A DNA stretch of 64,000 nucleotides from Antilocapra americana (GCA_007570785.1 ML662442.1:30949681-31013680), one strand, 5' to 3'. Numbered from the stretch's first letter, positions 24,378 through 36,210 are shown. A program made the numbers and translations. The notes: generated by a model from the letters alone, not told the origin.

Positions 24378-24552
24378 GGCAGTGAGTGGTTCTCAACCTT
24401 GATGGTTCATTGGAGTTTTTAAAGTCTCTGAGCACGTACTTCACCTAAGACTAGTGCAATTAGATCTCAAGGGGTGGGACCCAGGCATCAATGTTTTCTT
24501 AAAATTCCCCAGATGATTCCAAAGTATAACCAAAATTGAGAACCGTTGGTCT
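24378..24552 (+). mobile_element. MER5A-like DNA transposon relic
   Basis: Starts GTGAGTGGTTCTCAACCTTG, has a GGGGTGGGACCCAGGCATCA centre, and ends AAAATTGAGAACCGTTGG, with the inverted ends of the MER5 family. Confidence 0.65.
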
Positions 24553-24962
24553 AAGGAAACCCTTTTCAGTTTCTTAAGCTTTATTTCTAAGAAGGATTAG
24601 GTAACATAGCTTAATCTTTTACTGTATTCACTTATGTGTCACATCCTCACAATACCTTCCTGCTGAATTTCTAATGCAAGGCTAATAAGACAGTTTTGTC
24701 CTCTGGGAATTTAACCTCTTTCATGAAATAATTAAGTCACCATTGACTGAGGGCTGCTAATCATTTGGCATTTATTCTTGGAAACATTAAACAATTGAGG
24801 TCTGGGCAGACTAGGACAATGAAGACCGTCAGACATGATCCAAGATTTAAAAATAAATAAAAAATTTTGAGTGTTTTCCTTTTTCTCTGTTTGATTAAAT
24901 AATTTCTCCCCATTTGTACAAAAAATAAGAATAAGATATTTATTTTTTAAAATTAATTACAG

Positions 24963-25107
24963 GAATTCCAGGGGAGTGTAGCCCTTATTGAAGGTTTACA
25001 ACCATTTTCAACATATATGATACAGATAGGTGTAAAGAATTATTATTCAGACCCTTTGGAACAAATACCTCTGGGAAAAGAGATGTGGGGAAAAACTAAA
25101 AGTGGAG
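24963..25107 (+). CDS. ROS1: ROS1 exon 28 (FN3 domain, second half)
   Basis: This 145-bp exon runs from phase 0 to phase 1. It reads EFQGSVALIEGLQPFSTYMI, then QIGVKNYYSDPLEQIPLGKE, ending KTKSG before GTGAGT. GLQPFSTYMIQIGVKN is the E-F/F strand signature of FN3. The preceding acceptor is AATTACAG. Length and phases match the exon 20 type, which fits the repeated domain layout. Confidence 0.95.
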
Positions 25108-25464
25108 GTGAGTTTTGGGCATGATGTGGGTTGCTAGAGTGGGGTTTTGCAATTAATGTGATGTGTGAGCCTATATTCGGTTTTTATCTGGATGTTAGGA
25201 AATCTTTCTTATGTGAGTTTTTTTAAGCTTACTAAGAAAAATGTGTTTGAGAAGATGATGACATCCTTACTCTAACACCAGAAGATGATGGACAATATTC
25301 CATCAAAATGAAAAGGAACTGTATAGCAAAACATTGTAATCAATTCTGTGTTACTGGAAACACATTCTTTGGCCTTGCCACACAGTGTCACTCTCTTCCT
25401 GTATATTTATAGGTCTCTGTACACATGGTGAGAGAAAGTCAAGCTTTTTCTCTATGTGAATTTT

Positions 25465-25559
25465 TAAAAATTTATTTTTTAATTGAAGTTTTAATTTAGT
25501 TGCTTTACAGAATTTTGTTGTTTTCTGTCAAATCCCAACATGAATCAGCCATAGGTCTG
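25465..25559 (-). mobile_element. Ruminant L1-type tail, antisense, 95 bp
   Basis: AAATTTATTTTTTAATTGAA and CAACATGAATCAGCCATAGG match the reverse complement of the tail also seen at 38390-38520. A 10-bp TSD (TGTGAATTTT) lies at 25455-25464 and 25560-25569. Confidence 0.75.
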
Positions 25560-25960
25560 TGTGAATTTTACCGAGGGCTACTGAGATGTAAAGTCATGTA
25601 ACCTCATTGCCTGAAAGAAAATGGATTTAGAGTCTGAAAATGCGTTGTAAGAGGTGACGATTATTATGAGGAAATGCCATTTCTTTCACATGTCTCCGAT
25701 GGCTTTCACAAAACTCACCAGAATTGGCCAGAGCCTCGAACTGGAGTCAGAGAATGATTTAGTCATTAGTCAAAAATAAGCAAGAGCCTTTCAGGCAGCC
25801 TGGTAACTTACCATTATATAAGAGGCTGGCTTTCCCTTGGAACATCTGTCATTCATTCTGCTCACATGATAGGCTTATTCCTCAACCAAGACCCTGTGAC
25901 TTCTTTCCATCTTTCAGTGCTGTTGCAACATCCCTTATTGTGCGCTGCTATTTATTTCAG

Positions 25961-26193
25961 TACCAGAGGCGGTTTGGCTCATTAACACAACCGTGCAGTC
26001 AGACACCAGCCTCGCTGTATCCTGGAGGGAGTCTCACAAGCCAAACGGACCGAGCGAGTCTGTCCGCTACCAGGTGGCGATCTCGCCTCTGGGTCCCATT
26101 CCAGAGATTCCACTAAGGCAAAGTGAATATCCAGATGGGAGGCTCTCTCTCCTCGTTACTAGACTGTCTGGTGGAAAACTCTATGTGTTAAAG
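25961..26193 (+). CDS. ROS1: ROS1 exon 29 (FN3 domain)
   Basis: This 233-bp exon starts after TTATTTCAG and ends in phase 0 before GTACGG. It reads VPEAVWLINTTVQSDTSLAV, then SWRESHKPNGPSESVRYQVA, then LLVTRLSGGKLYVLK. The core Trp of SWRES, the P-N-G-P turn and RLSGGKLYVLK are FN3 hallmarks. Only 84 bp separate it from exon 30. Confidence 0.96.
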
Positions 26194-26277
26194 GTACGGC
26201 CAGTGGATTGGGTTTAATTACCACTCTCGAGAGCAAGGTTTGAGAAGGGTTAAGCAATTGTTCTTTTTTAACAAAAG

Positions 26278-26454
26278 GTTCTGGCCTGCCATGCCGAGGA
26301 AATGTGGTGTGCCGAGAGTCACCCTGTCACTGTGGAAACATTTGACTCGCCAGGGAAACCTTATGCCTTTCTTCCAGAGAACACTAGTTTGCAGTTACAT
26401 TGGAATGCTCCATCAAATGTTCACCTCATCAGATTTTGGTTTGAACTCCAAAAG
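26278..26454 (+). CDS. ROS1: ROS1 exon 30 (FN3 end and start of next FN3)
   Basis: This 177-bp exon (59 codons, phase 0 at both ends) reads VLACHAEEMWCAESHPVTVE, then GKPYAFLPENTSLQLHWNAP, ending LIRFWFELQK before GTACAT. It closes one FN3 domain and opens the next, with core Trp in LHWNAP. A Cys pair (ACH, WCA) is present, as in human ROS1. Skipping this symmetric exon would keep the frame. Confidence 0.95.
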
Positions 26455-29400
26455 GTACATCTCAATGTACGCTTTTAATGCAAATCTTTGTTTTATCCTA
26501 TAGAATAAATCAAAAGGCCTTTTCAAAAAATATCTTGAGAGTATTCACTTGTATTAAATGAGTGATATATTTGACAGCATTCATTGATTCAGATTTTCCA
26601 GATAGATGCGGTAAGCTATCTAGACTGATTTCTGATGGAAAAAATTCCCAGGGAGATTAATTTGCTCTTAAAGGGCTCCACATAAAAGTGTGGTTTCTAA
26701 ACCATAAATTACGGTTTACTGGTTTCAGAATGTTTTACTTACCTTAGATGTTATCAGCATGGCTCTCTGGTTTGAAGTCCATAGCAATTTGTTTTATTCT
26801 ATGGGGGAGAAAATGGAAAGATATGAACAAACATAAACCTAAAACCTATTTATAAATGTTCTTTCAACCATTCAAGGACTGCATGGCAACAGGAAAGAAG
26901 TAAATGATAAACTAGTTTATTCTAAAATAGTTGGATCTTGGCTTATAAACTTTAAATAGTTCCTCATTCAAAAGTCTTTATGCATTAACCAATATAAAGA
27001 TATCCACTGAATTTAAGCATCAATTAATCTAATTAATTCACTTCTAAGGAAAATCTACATTGATTTTTATACTGATACACTTTATAGATTATTAAGTTTT
27101 TATAATGGTGACATTTCGTTTTTCACTACTATATATTTGTGTGTCCACATTTGTAAAGACCGGTTAGGAGTGTTTTGTAAAAACAAATCAGTATGGTCAT
27201 GACCTCAGTTTTCTTTAAAAGTGAATTTGCTCCTCAGAGGTTTTAAAATTTTACTATATAAAATATTTTTTAGAATCTTGTACTTTTAGATAAAAACTAT
27301 GAAAAATAAACAACAGCAGTGATAAGTTGCTCTAAGTATTAAGTTGATAAGACCAAAGACTATAGTTTAATTGGATTTTTTCCACTGAGCATGTTTATGA
27401 TGATTCGTTGCCTATTTAGAAAATAGTCATTTCATAAAAATTCAGTTTTAAGTTGGAGAAATTGAAGGATCATCTCTTTTGTGGACATCTGTTTAAGTAA
27501 GCTTAATGCAGTTCAGCTTGAAGTCAGGGAAGGATATAAAGTTCATTTCCGATATCAAAGGTGTGAACTGAGGAAGGACCTTAGAGATGATTCCAGCCTC
27601 TCGTGTTACTGATGAGAGCCTGGAGACTCGGGCAGGTGGCCTGATGAGTCAGAATCATGGCTGGGCAGGGGAGGACTCTCAGGGCTGACTCATTGCTACA
27701 GAGGCTTCCCTTAGTCCATCTGCAGAAGGAACATGAGTCATCATCACCCACCCTACTTCAGGAGAGAAGGCAGGAGAGTTCAGGAGAGGGGCAGCAGACA
27801 GGGGCCACCTGGTTCTGTCCTCATGACTTTCACATGATGCTTTTGTTTTAAGACCTCAACAACATAAAGCTGTTGCTCAGAACAGATTTTTAGATAGACC
27901 ACTTGAGAAATCATGAAGCTGAAAGTGTAAGATGGTAATTCCTACATGCATGATCACCTGCAAGTACTAAGTTAGAAGGTACTAATGTAGAAGGCTGTGT
28001 TCTGAGAGGGTTGGTGATGACATCTAGTCGGAAAGGTCTATTTCTTTTGAGCAAATTGAACCTACCTCATCATGATAGGAAGTTAGGAATAGTCTTGTAA
28101 CTCCACACTGAAACTCTGAGGGGTGAGTGACAAAAGTGAATATGCATATTTTAATTAATCTTTTTTGTTCCTTTCCACCTCCGCCCTTCTCCTTTCTGAA
28201 AAGGGAGAAAAAGATAAACTTCCAGTCTTCATCTTTTCCTTACATGGAAAAATGAGAGTCTAGAGCACAAGGGCTAAATTTTTATCTTGGTCTTTAGATT
28301 TCATAGATTCTTTATTATAATAATGCATGGAAAAAGAACACATTCAATTTAAGACTGAGGAAAACCAAATAATTTTGCTTTGGTAAATTTTTTTTCATGA
28401 AAATTCATTAAAATTGTCTTTTTCTCAGCTGTCCAGGGGAATTCCTATCAGAACCGGACATTTCCGAAGTTTCTGTCTCTGAGACATCATAGTCTGCACC
28501 ATTTCCCCCACACCCTCGCTCAATAAGTTGGAAATCCTCTCTGGTAGCCTTGCCCCCTGCACTTGTGGGCCTCTGATGAATGAAGATCCCAACTCCCTTG
28601 TGATTTACTGGGGTAGCCCATGGCATCTCTCCAAGTTAGTGGTCTGCCCAGAACATTCATTGCTGTGGTGAGGCCAATACACTACAGTTTTCCAGCAAAA
28701 CCCTTGGCCAAACATCTCCTTTACATTCCAAGGAGTTCTTATGATTTCTGGGTGGTGCGGAATGTTGGGCCATTTAGAGTACTGTCTGAAGGAGGCATTA
28801 AGGAGACAGGACCAAAAAGAGCTAAAAGTTTTCAGCTGGGACTCAGCATCTCCCTTCCTCCTTCCCCCTCACCCCCCTCAGAAGGTTCAGAATAAATATT
28901 ATTCTGGATCTGCATCTTTTTCATTAGGCTGTATGAATCAGTGGGACTGAGACATTTATGAGTTTAACAGGCAGTGTCTCTGACATCAGCATTTCTGGTT
29001 TTTCTTTTTGTTCCTCTTGTTCCTCTTTCTTTCTGTAATAAGGTGATCTACTTCCTGAAGGTGCTATAGTGAATTATTTCTAATAGAAAACTAATATAAA
29101 GTGTTCATCCAATAAAATGGCGTGACCTTGTGACTGCTAAATGAAAAAGGAGATGTAAAGTAAGGTTTATTTATGGAAACTGATCTTCTTAGGAAACTTT
29201 ACTGGGCGAAATACACGAAGAACCCTTGATAGAATGCCTTATCCTCTGTCTTCTCCGATTTGTATATTGAAAAAAGCCATCATTTTCATATAAGATATTA
29301 AGGATCTTGTATCTTATTTAAAATACACAGATATTTAAAAATACACAGATTCTTTAAAAGCAATGTTTCAGAGAAAGAATTTTAATATAACTATAGTTAC

Positions 29401-30038
29401 AGATCCAGTGAAATGGAAGTAACATTTCCTATATTTAACTTCTAGCCTTGTTACTTAGTGATTGAGTGACAATAGGCAAATATTTCCTTCTTTTAGGGAA
29501 CTAGGCTTCCTATGTAGAAAAATAAGAAATGTTGCTTAGATGCCTGAAGAGGGTTTGGGGAGGACAAACTAAATGTTTTCACTTAGAAGTCACTGTGGAC
29601 GTCTTCATTATGTGAAATATTGCGAAAATGTTACTACTTTGAAATCAGCAAATGTATGGAATTGAAAATATCACAGTTTTAATCCATCATTTCCCCTCAA
29701 CTGTGAATTTGCATCCTCATCCATTCTGATTTGATAAAGAGGCCTATGATTAGGGATACCAAGAAGCCAAACAGTCCTCCCAATGATAAACAGTCAGAGG
29801 TGCATGTCTCACCTTGGACTTACCCTTGGGACCATCGTTCAAGTAACTTACAGCTTGTTGTAAAAAATAAAATTGCTGTCGATAGAAGGGGATACTATCT
29901 GGGATCCAACACTCATAAAGAAGCTCTTATTTTAGTATAAACTTTAAGCTTTAATGCTTGCTACAGGCTTTTGAATCTCTATGTTTAAGAAGTTTTTCTT
30001 AAAGAAACAAAAATGTTAATTGAGACTTCCTTTCCTAG
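26455..30038 (+). other. ROS1 intron 30
   Basis: This 3.6-kb intron is almost free of young repeats, unusual for the window. At 28430-28900 there is a less AT-rich segment with short frames on both strands but no recognisable protein. Confidence 0.5.
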
Positions 30039-30207
30039 TGGAAGCACAATGAGTTTTACCATGTTAAAGCTTCGTGCAGCCAAGGTCCTGCTTATGTCTG
30101 TAACATCACAGACCTACAGCCTTATGCTTCCTACGATGTCCGAGTAGTGGTGGTGTACAGGACAGGAGCAAACAGCACCTCGCTTCCGGGAAGTTTTAAG
30201 ACTAAAG
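30039..30207 (+). CDS. ROS1: ROS1 exon 31 (FN3 domain, second half)
   Basis: This 169-bp exon follows CTTTCCTAG and ends in phase 1 before GTGAGT. It reads WKHNEFYHVKASCSQGPAYV, then CNITDLQPYASYDVRVVVVY, ending GSFKTK. DLQPYASYDVRVVVVY is the F strand signature. The two Cys and the NIT sequon match the human pattern. Confidence 0.95.
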
Positions 30208-30913
30208 GTGAGTACTAACATATTCAACACTTAGGAAACTCTGGACGTTTCTCAATTCTTTTCTCATCACTTACTTCACTAATCCTAGAGGCTGAGATTC
30301 TTCCTAAAAGAGTAAATTACTATCTTCAGAGCCTGACTGAAGAAATTGAAAAGAGGTAGGGGTTTCTTCCAGGCAGTAATGAGATAATACTCGTCTGATT
30401 TTATAGGATCCTAAACTGGGAACAATTATTTCACCTTTCATTATTCTGATTTTCTGTCTAGCTATGATATTTTGTAGTAAGAAGTAAATGAAAATAGTGT
30501 TATTGGGTGTTCAAATATTTACTTATCGACTACTACAACCAGATGTTAAAAATAAAACATCTAACAAGCATATTAAATTAACCAGTGTTTTAACAGCTAT
30601 TCCATAACTCCAAGTTGATCCATGCAAGAATCAGTGAAAAATGCTTCAAATCTTACAATCATATTTTTTACTTGCCTCACTTATTTTGTGTCAGGCTAAG
30701 ATCTATTGTTACTCCTATCATAAATCTATCTAATCTGTCACTAATAAAAATCTTCAGGTACTCACTTAAACATATGCACTCATAAGAACGTATTTCTGAA
30801 CATTTCTTTAATGTATTTGGCTTTTTTCTTAGTAAATGTTGTCTATAGAAAGATGTTATGCAGACTATTTTATACTTCTAACATATCAATCAAATTTTCT
30901 TTTGTTTCCAAAG

Positions 30914-31031
30914 CTGGAGTCCCAAGTAAACCAGGCATTCCAAAATTATTAGAAGGGAGTAAAAATTCAATACAGTGGGAAAAAGCTGATGATAATGGAA
31001 GCAGACTTATGTACTATATCCTTGAGATCAG
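30914..31031 (+). CDS. ROS1: ROS1 exon 32 (last FN3 domain, first half)
   Basis: This 118-bp exon reads AGVPSKPGIPKLLEGSKNSI, then QWEKADDNGSRLMYYILEI, with the Arg codon split before GTATGT. It is the start of the membrane-proximal FN3 domain, with P-x-K-P-G-I-P entry and core Trp (IQWEKA). In human cancers, ROS1 fusion breakpoints commonly fall in introns 31-35, the region that starts here (family knowledge, not visible in the sequence). Confidence 0.95.
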
Positions 31032-32282
31032 GTATGTCTGTTTACAGAAATTTTTTGTATACTACAAAGACCTAAGCAATCGATTGTAAGGTATTATTGG
31101 ATCAAAATTAACAATATTTATGAATGTATATTTATAAGTAAACATAAGGGTCTTTAGTTTAAGGGCCTTGCATGCCTCATTACATTCTTTCCACAATTCC
31201 TAGTGGTCAGCCTTTGGCATTCAGATATAAGGCAGATAGTCATTCTCAGAAATCTGTGACACCTTGTCAGTGGAAACAACTCAGTCTTTTGAGCATGCAC
31301 CTAATATTTACTTGATATCGATTCTGTTTAAGCAGCTAAATTGATGTTTGATGTTAGATGATGGCATGCATGTAAATTTCTGAGACTGATTTGTTTTAGA
31401 AAGATGAATAAGATCTATTGAGAACTGACAATGAGCTGGTATATTTCAGAAGGTAAAGTTAAGTCAAGATCTGAAATGGTCTGTAGTGTATAGGAAACTC
31501 AGGATTCTCTCTCCACTTTCAAGGTTACAGTTTGTAGTGTGTTCCCAGGGACTAAAATTGTGCCTGTGATGAAAACCTGATGAACATATGCAACCTCAGA
31601 TCTGGCCAGTACGGGGAGCTCTGTGAATCATAACTGGCTCAGATGAGCTGATTTCGTGCCAGCTTGAAGAGAGAATTCCAAATTCCACAGACACTCCCCT
31701 CACGGGACTATGAAGCCATCTTTTAAGAAGCTCCAAGGACAAAAGTCACTTCCATAATTATAGTCCTGGCAACTTGAGCTTTAGATCTATTTTTGCTTCA
31801 TCTTGCTCTGGCATTCCCATAACCTTAAAAAAATTTCCTGCTCATGCTAGGGAATTATATTTGCTTATTTCTAACTGAAAGCTTCTTGAAATTTCTGGTA
31901 CTTTCTTTTTTTTAATGCCGAGTGTAGTACATTCTGACCTGTGGAACTGTCTCGGTGGTCTATGACTGCAGTTATGTTCGCCACCCAGGCCACACTGTAT
32001 CTCACTATAGCCTTGCTCAGAGCACTGTAGCGTACTCCCCTCAGTAACATGTTAAGTGCATAGCTCCATAAATACTCTGCATTTCCTTGCCCCCGAGTCT
32101 CTACTCTCAGGAGAGGGACTTGTAGGATAATATAAAGTGTCGTCTATCTCAGAGGATCTCATAGTATCTCGGAGTAACTTCTTCGGTCAGGACATTTGTG
32201 TGTACTTGCTCATAGTGTACTGGTGGTCTTAGTGCAAAGGGCATGCACTTGGGAGCTGAGTAGATTGCATGAACTTCCCAGG

Positions 32283-32705
32283 GCAGTTTTCCAGGGCAGC
32301 CAGAACAAAGTCCCACCAACTGGGTGGCTTAAAACAACAGATATGTATTCTTTCACAGTTCTGGAGACTGGAAGTCTTAAGTCAAGGTCTTAGCAGCATG
32401 GATTCTAGGGAAGCATCCTTCCTTGCCTCTCCTCCGCTTCTGGTGATGAGAACCACAGAATCACAGAACCACAGTCCTTGGCTCTCCTTGGTCTGTACAT
32501 GCATCTCTCCAGTCTCTGGCTCTGTCATCTCATGATGTTCTCCTTGTGTTCGTCTCTTCTTAAGAGGGTTGGTCAATGGATTTAGGGCCCGCCCTAAACT
32601 AGGACCATCTCATCTTGACTTAATTACATCTGAAAAGACTGTTTCCAAGCAAGGTCACATTCACAAGGTCTGGGTGGCATGAATTTTGAGGGGGATTAGC
32701 CAACT
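32283..32705 (-). mobile_element. MLT1-type (ERVL-MaLR) LTR relic, antisense
   Basis: CAGAACAAAGTCCCACCAAC, GGGTGGCTTAAAACAACAGA and CACAGTTCTGGAGACTGGAA, then TTAGGGCCCGCCCTAAACTA, match the reverse complement of MLT1-type LTRs. It is an old solo-LTR-like copy with no internal genes. Confidence 0.65.
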
Positions 32706-32714
32706 CAGTACATA

Positions 32715-32885
32715 GACTATTTAAAATCCTTGCTCTATTTCTTTATTGAAACTTAAGCTTTCTCATCTGTAAAATGAGATGATGATATCTACCTTTTCAG
32801 GTTGTTGTGAAGGTTCAGTGAAATGATACAGCATATGAAAAGCCCCGGTATGATGTGTTGTAAATAGAAGGTGTTCAACCAATAT
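32715..32885 (+). mobile_element. MIR SINE relic
   Basis: AAGCTTTCTCATCTGTAAAA, TGAGATGATGATATCTACCT and GGTTGTTGTGAAGGTTCAGT are classic MIR phrases. Confidence 0.75.
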
Positions 32886-32943
32886 AAAAAGTCTTCTTAC
32901 TCTTCCTTAGTGGCCAAAGTCTGTGAAGAGCCACTTTATACAT

Positions 32944-32986
32944 TTAAAAAAATTTATTTATTTTTAACTGAAGGATAATTGTCTTA
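32944..32986 (-). mobile_element. Ultra-short (43 bp) L1-type tail, antisense
   Basis: The 43 bases are the inverted end of the ruminant L1-type tail (T/A-rich start, then AACTGAAGGATAATTGTCTT). They are bracketed by a perfect 13-bp TSD (CCACTTTATACAT) at 32931-32943 and 32987-32999. Confidence 0.8.
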
Positions 32987-34052
32987 CCACTTTATACATG
33001 TTTAAAGGTCTCTTTCTTTTGGATCAGAGTCGTTTGGGTTGAAAATTGAAATTGCCGGTTTCCAACATGAGGCGTCACACAATGCAGGAGGAACACGGCC
33101 CCGCAGCTTTACTGCGGACGGTCCCAAGGACACGTAGCTGCTACTCACAGCTGTGGCCAGCGCTGCTGTCCTGGCCCTCCTGATGTCCTAGCTCACCCTC
33201 TGCCCCTTGGAGGCTCAGCTCTTGCTGTCCTTGGTGCTCTTTCAGGACAGTCATCCCGTCAGTAGGAGCAGAACTGGCTTCCACTATTTATCTTCGAGCT
33301 GACTGTGGTTGGCGCCACGCCCTAAAACTGCTGTGGTCTGAAACGTTTCAGAGCTTTTCAGGCTTGAGAAGATCATTGTCAGAAAAGACATAATGGTGAG
33401 GCCTCGAGCTTGCCTTCAGTCTATGATGCTGTTAAAAGGCACTTTAGTATGTCTCTTGAGCCCAGCTCTTGTCCTCTTCCCATGTTTCATTATGAAGAGT
33501 AATGAGGTCTGATACCGAGGCAGAGTGTAGGCTAATTGGAAGCAACGAGGCTGGGGACCTCAGATTCAATGATAATTTTGGTAGCTGGACTATTTTCTTT
33601 TATTTTTCAATTTTATGTTCTGTGTTTTATCCAGACGTGGTATCAGTAAATGACAGGTAGCATAAGAGACTGAAAATTAAGAAAAAATTAAAAAGTTCCC
33701 AGTTAAAAAGTATGCTAGCACTGTCTTATGTGTTTGAAATTCTGAAGAAAGTTTGCACACTCCAATGGTAAGAAGAGGCTCCTCAGCTGTCTTCCAGCCA
33801 TTGATTATCCGTCATTTTCCAGATGGGCTGAGTTGGTTGGCTCCAGGCATTGCTGGGATGATTTTCTAAGACTCTGCTATGTTCTATAGCCAAACCATGT
33901 GAGAGGAATGAGATCAAGGGCTAAGTGTGCACCAGGAGACGCTCCGGAGTTCTGTCATTAAAATGATATATGAGCATCTAGAAATAACATGTATATTGTC
34001 TTGTATATTTCCTATATTTATGATTCTGCTCTCTCTCTTTTTTTTTTTGCAG

Positions 34053-34243
34053 AAAGAGCACTTCAAATGTTTCACGGAACCAGAATTTAACATGGAAGAT
34101 GGCATTTAATGGCCCATGCAGTAGCATTTGCACATGGAAGTCCAAAACCCTGAAAGGAACATTTCAGTTCCGAGTAGTAGCTGTAAATAATCTGGGGTTT
34201 GGTGAATATAGTGGAATCAGTGAGGATATTACATTAGTTGGAG
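34053..34243 (+). CDS. ROS1: ROS1 exon 33 (last FN3 domain, second half)
   Basis: This 191-bp exon follows an 11-T run and GCAG. It completes the Arg codon and reads KSTSNVSRNQNLTWKMAFNG, then FQFRVVAVNNLGFGEYSGIS, ending ITLVG. FRVVAVNNLGFGEYSG is a textbook FN3 F-G strand motif (R-V-x-A-x-N-x-x-G-x-G-E-x-S). It is the last extracellular piece before the membrane helix. Confidence 0.96.
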
Positions 34244-34519
34244 GTATGTTACCATGTCTGTCTACATACTAACTTATTACACAAGGATTCAGAAGTAAAG
34301 ATAAGTGTATTCTTAGAATTAGCAGTAATTGAGTGACTATATAACTTCACCAGACTACCATAGAAACTATTGAACTATTCATTTTATTTGATGTGAGCTT
34401 CCTGAAACAGTATCACCATGTCCTTTTTCTCCTCAGTAAACAGCTGATCTTTAATGCCTACCACATCAAGTCCATGCTCCTAGATAGACTTCCAAGGTTG
34501 TTCCCAGTCTGGTTTTTAT

Positions 34520-35250
34520 CCAGCCTTATTTTTCTGTTCCTGGTTCTCTCATCTGCTACAAAACACACCTGAAACTCAACTTTGTCTCTTCCCCAATATC
34601 TACATCTTCCGCTGGGTAGCCTATTTTTGTTGATGATACATCGTCTTTCTAATCACACAGGCTAGAAATCTCAGTACCATGTTTGATTTATCCCTTTATT
34701 CAGTCACCAAGTTCTGTTGACTTTATTATCTTGATTTCTATCTACTAAGTTCTCTTCTTCCTGTTTCTACTTTGGCTTTCCTAACATAAGCTACCACTTC
34801 TTGCCTGTGCTCTTGGCTTAACCCCGCTGCTGACAGCTAATCCAGCTGAAGCACAAGCTGGATCACTAAACCGCTCTCTGAAAATCTCGAAATGGCTCTC
34901 CATTCACTGCCTTCAGAATCAAGTACAAACTTTTCTGTGGCATTTAAGGCCTTCCATGATTTGCCCTCCAATTGTGGTTCCTCTTTCCCAATATTTATCC
35001 TTAATGGCTATAGCCATACCAAACTGGTAAACAAACAAACTTCTATGACACCATGTTCCCTCAGCCTCAAATGCAGGCTTGCACTACCTACCACTTGCCC
35101 TTAACTGGAATTTTCTTTCTCTTACTTTCAATCGAAATTCTTCTCACCCATCAGTACCCATTGTGATGCTCAACTGCTGCTCCTTAGACACACACAGCAC
35201 ATTATTCTATGCAAAACTGACATCATTCTTATTTGTATTATAGTTAGTTA
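34520..35250 (+). mobile_element. L2 LINE relic
   Basis: CATTTAAGGCCTTCCATGAT, CTTACTTTCAATCGAAATTC and similar phrases fit an old L2 copy in sense. Borders and exact extent are uncertain. Confidence 0.5.
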
Positions 35251-35264
35251 CCTGGAGAAGAGCT

Positions 35265-35460
35265 CCACAAACCTTTTCTGAAAGAACCAAATAGTACATA
35301 TTTTAGGCTTTTCAGGCTGCATTCGGTCTCTGTAGCATCTTCTTTTTTTTCTGATAATATTTTTTAAATGTAAAAATTATTCTTGGTCCACAAATAGTAC
35401 AAAATCAGGCTACTGTGGCCAGATGTGGCCTGCATGCCATAGTCTGCCAAGCTCTGGTCC
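35265..35460 (+). mobile_element. hAT-type MER relic
   Basis: CTTTTCTGAAAGAACCAAAT, ATTTTAGGCTTTTCAGGCTG, then GATGTGGCCTGCATGCCATA resemble the common mammalian element with TAAAGGGCCAGATAGTAAAT and a GGGCCATAGTTTGCC end. The family name is not certain. Confidence 0.5.
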
Positions 35461-35509
35461 ACAGGTTCGTCTTCCCTTAGTGACAGTAAGAACAGGTACC
35501 ATGTTTTCA

Positions 35510-35705
35510 CCAGATGGCACTAGTAGCAAAGAGCCCGCCTGCCAATGCAGGAGATGTATTTGATCCCTGGCTTGGGCACGTCAACCCACCCCAGTATTCT
35601 TGCCTCAAGAATCCCATGGACAGAAGCGCCTGGCAGGCTGCAGTACATAGGGTCCCACAGAGTCAGACATGAGACTAAAGTGACTTAGCAAGCACGCACA
35701 CACAC
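35510..35705 (+). mobile_element. Bov-tA SINE, internally shortened
   Basis: A diverged copy missing part of the middle (TTGGGCACGTCAACCCACCC). A 12-bp TSD (ACCATGTTTTCA) lies at 35498-35509 and 35706-35717. Confidence 0.9.
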
Positions 35706-36126
35706 ACCATGTTTTCATGTTTATATTCCTCAGTTAAATATCATGGAATTAAATGTATATGAAGATGTTATAGAGGGAATCATGCTCCCAACTATATGAT
35801 AAATGAAAGTTGAGACTTCTTTGTCCCAAATTCATTAAAGGGATTATTCATGTTTTATCAACCATTTTGAAGTAGAAGATAGGGTGGGTATATCCCAATG
35901 ATATATTGGAAGCCAGATCACTGGAAATGAAAAAAGAGAAAAAAAACTTTGACTATTACTCACAGTGTAAATATACTCTCTCCATGGATGATTTCAAGCT
36001 ACTGATGGTTTAACTATTGGCTTGCAAAAATTCAATAGGAGCTAACTTTGGCATATTCTGGCATAACACTGAGACAATTGAGTTTTACTCTTTTAATTAT
36101 GTTCTTTTTCTCATTTATTTTATTAG

Positions 36127-36210
36127 ATGGTTTTTGGATACCAGAAACAAGCTTTATACTTACTATTATAATTGGAATATTTCTGGTTATTACAATCCCA
36201 TTAATCTTTG
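36127..36210 (+). CDS. ROS1: ROS1 exon 34 (transmembrane helix)
   Basis: This 84-bp exon is phase 1 at both ends. It reads DGFWIPETSFILTIIIGIFL and then VITIPLIF. The run from about FILTII to PLIF is an uninterrupted hydrophobic span of about 20 residues, the single-pass type I anchor. As a symmetric exon it could be skipped without a frameshift, which would remove the anchor. Confidence 0.95.

Larger units (their letters stand above)
21656..24962 (+). other. ROS1 introns 26 and 27 (around exon 27)
   Basis: Apart from the Bov-tA at 22751, the poly(A) run and the MER5 relic, nothing is recognised. The 81-codon frame at 21719-21964 overlaps no known motif and looks like chance. Confidence 0.5.
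31032..34052 (+). other. ROS1 intron 32
   Basis: Contains the MLT1-type LTR, a MIR and the 43-bp L1 tail. At 33050-33330 lies a GC-richer, CpG-containing stretch I cannot assign. Elsewhere nothing seen. Confidence 0.5.

Noticed and set aside
25097..25110. Earlier donor for exon 28 (AGTG then GAGGTG)
   Set aside because: Only the GTGAGT donor at 25108 keeps the phase and the SG-VPEA join that matches human ROS1.
32283..32705. Endogenous retrovirus with genes
   Set aside because: Only an old LTR-like segment is visible, with no gag, pol or env-like frames nearby.
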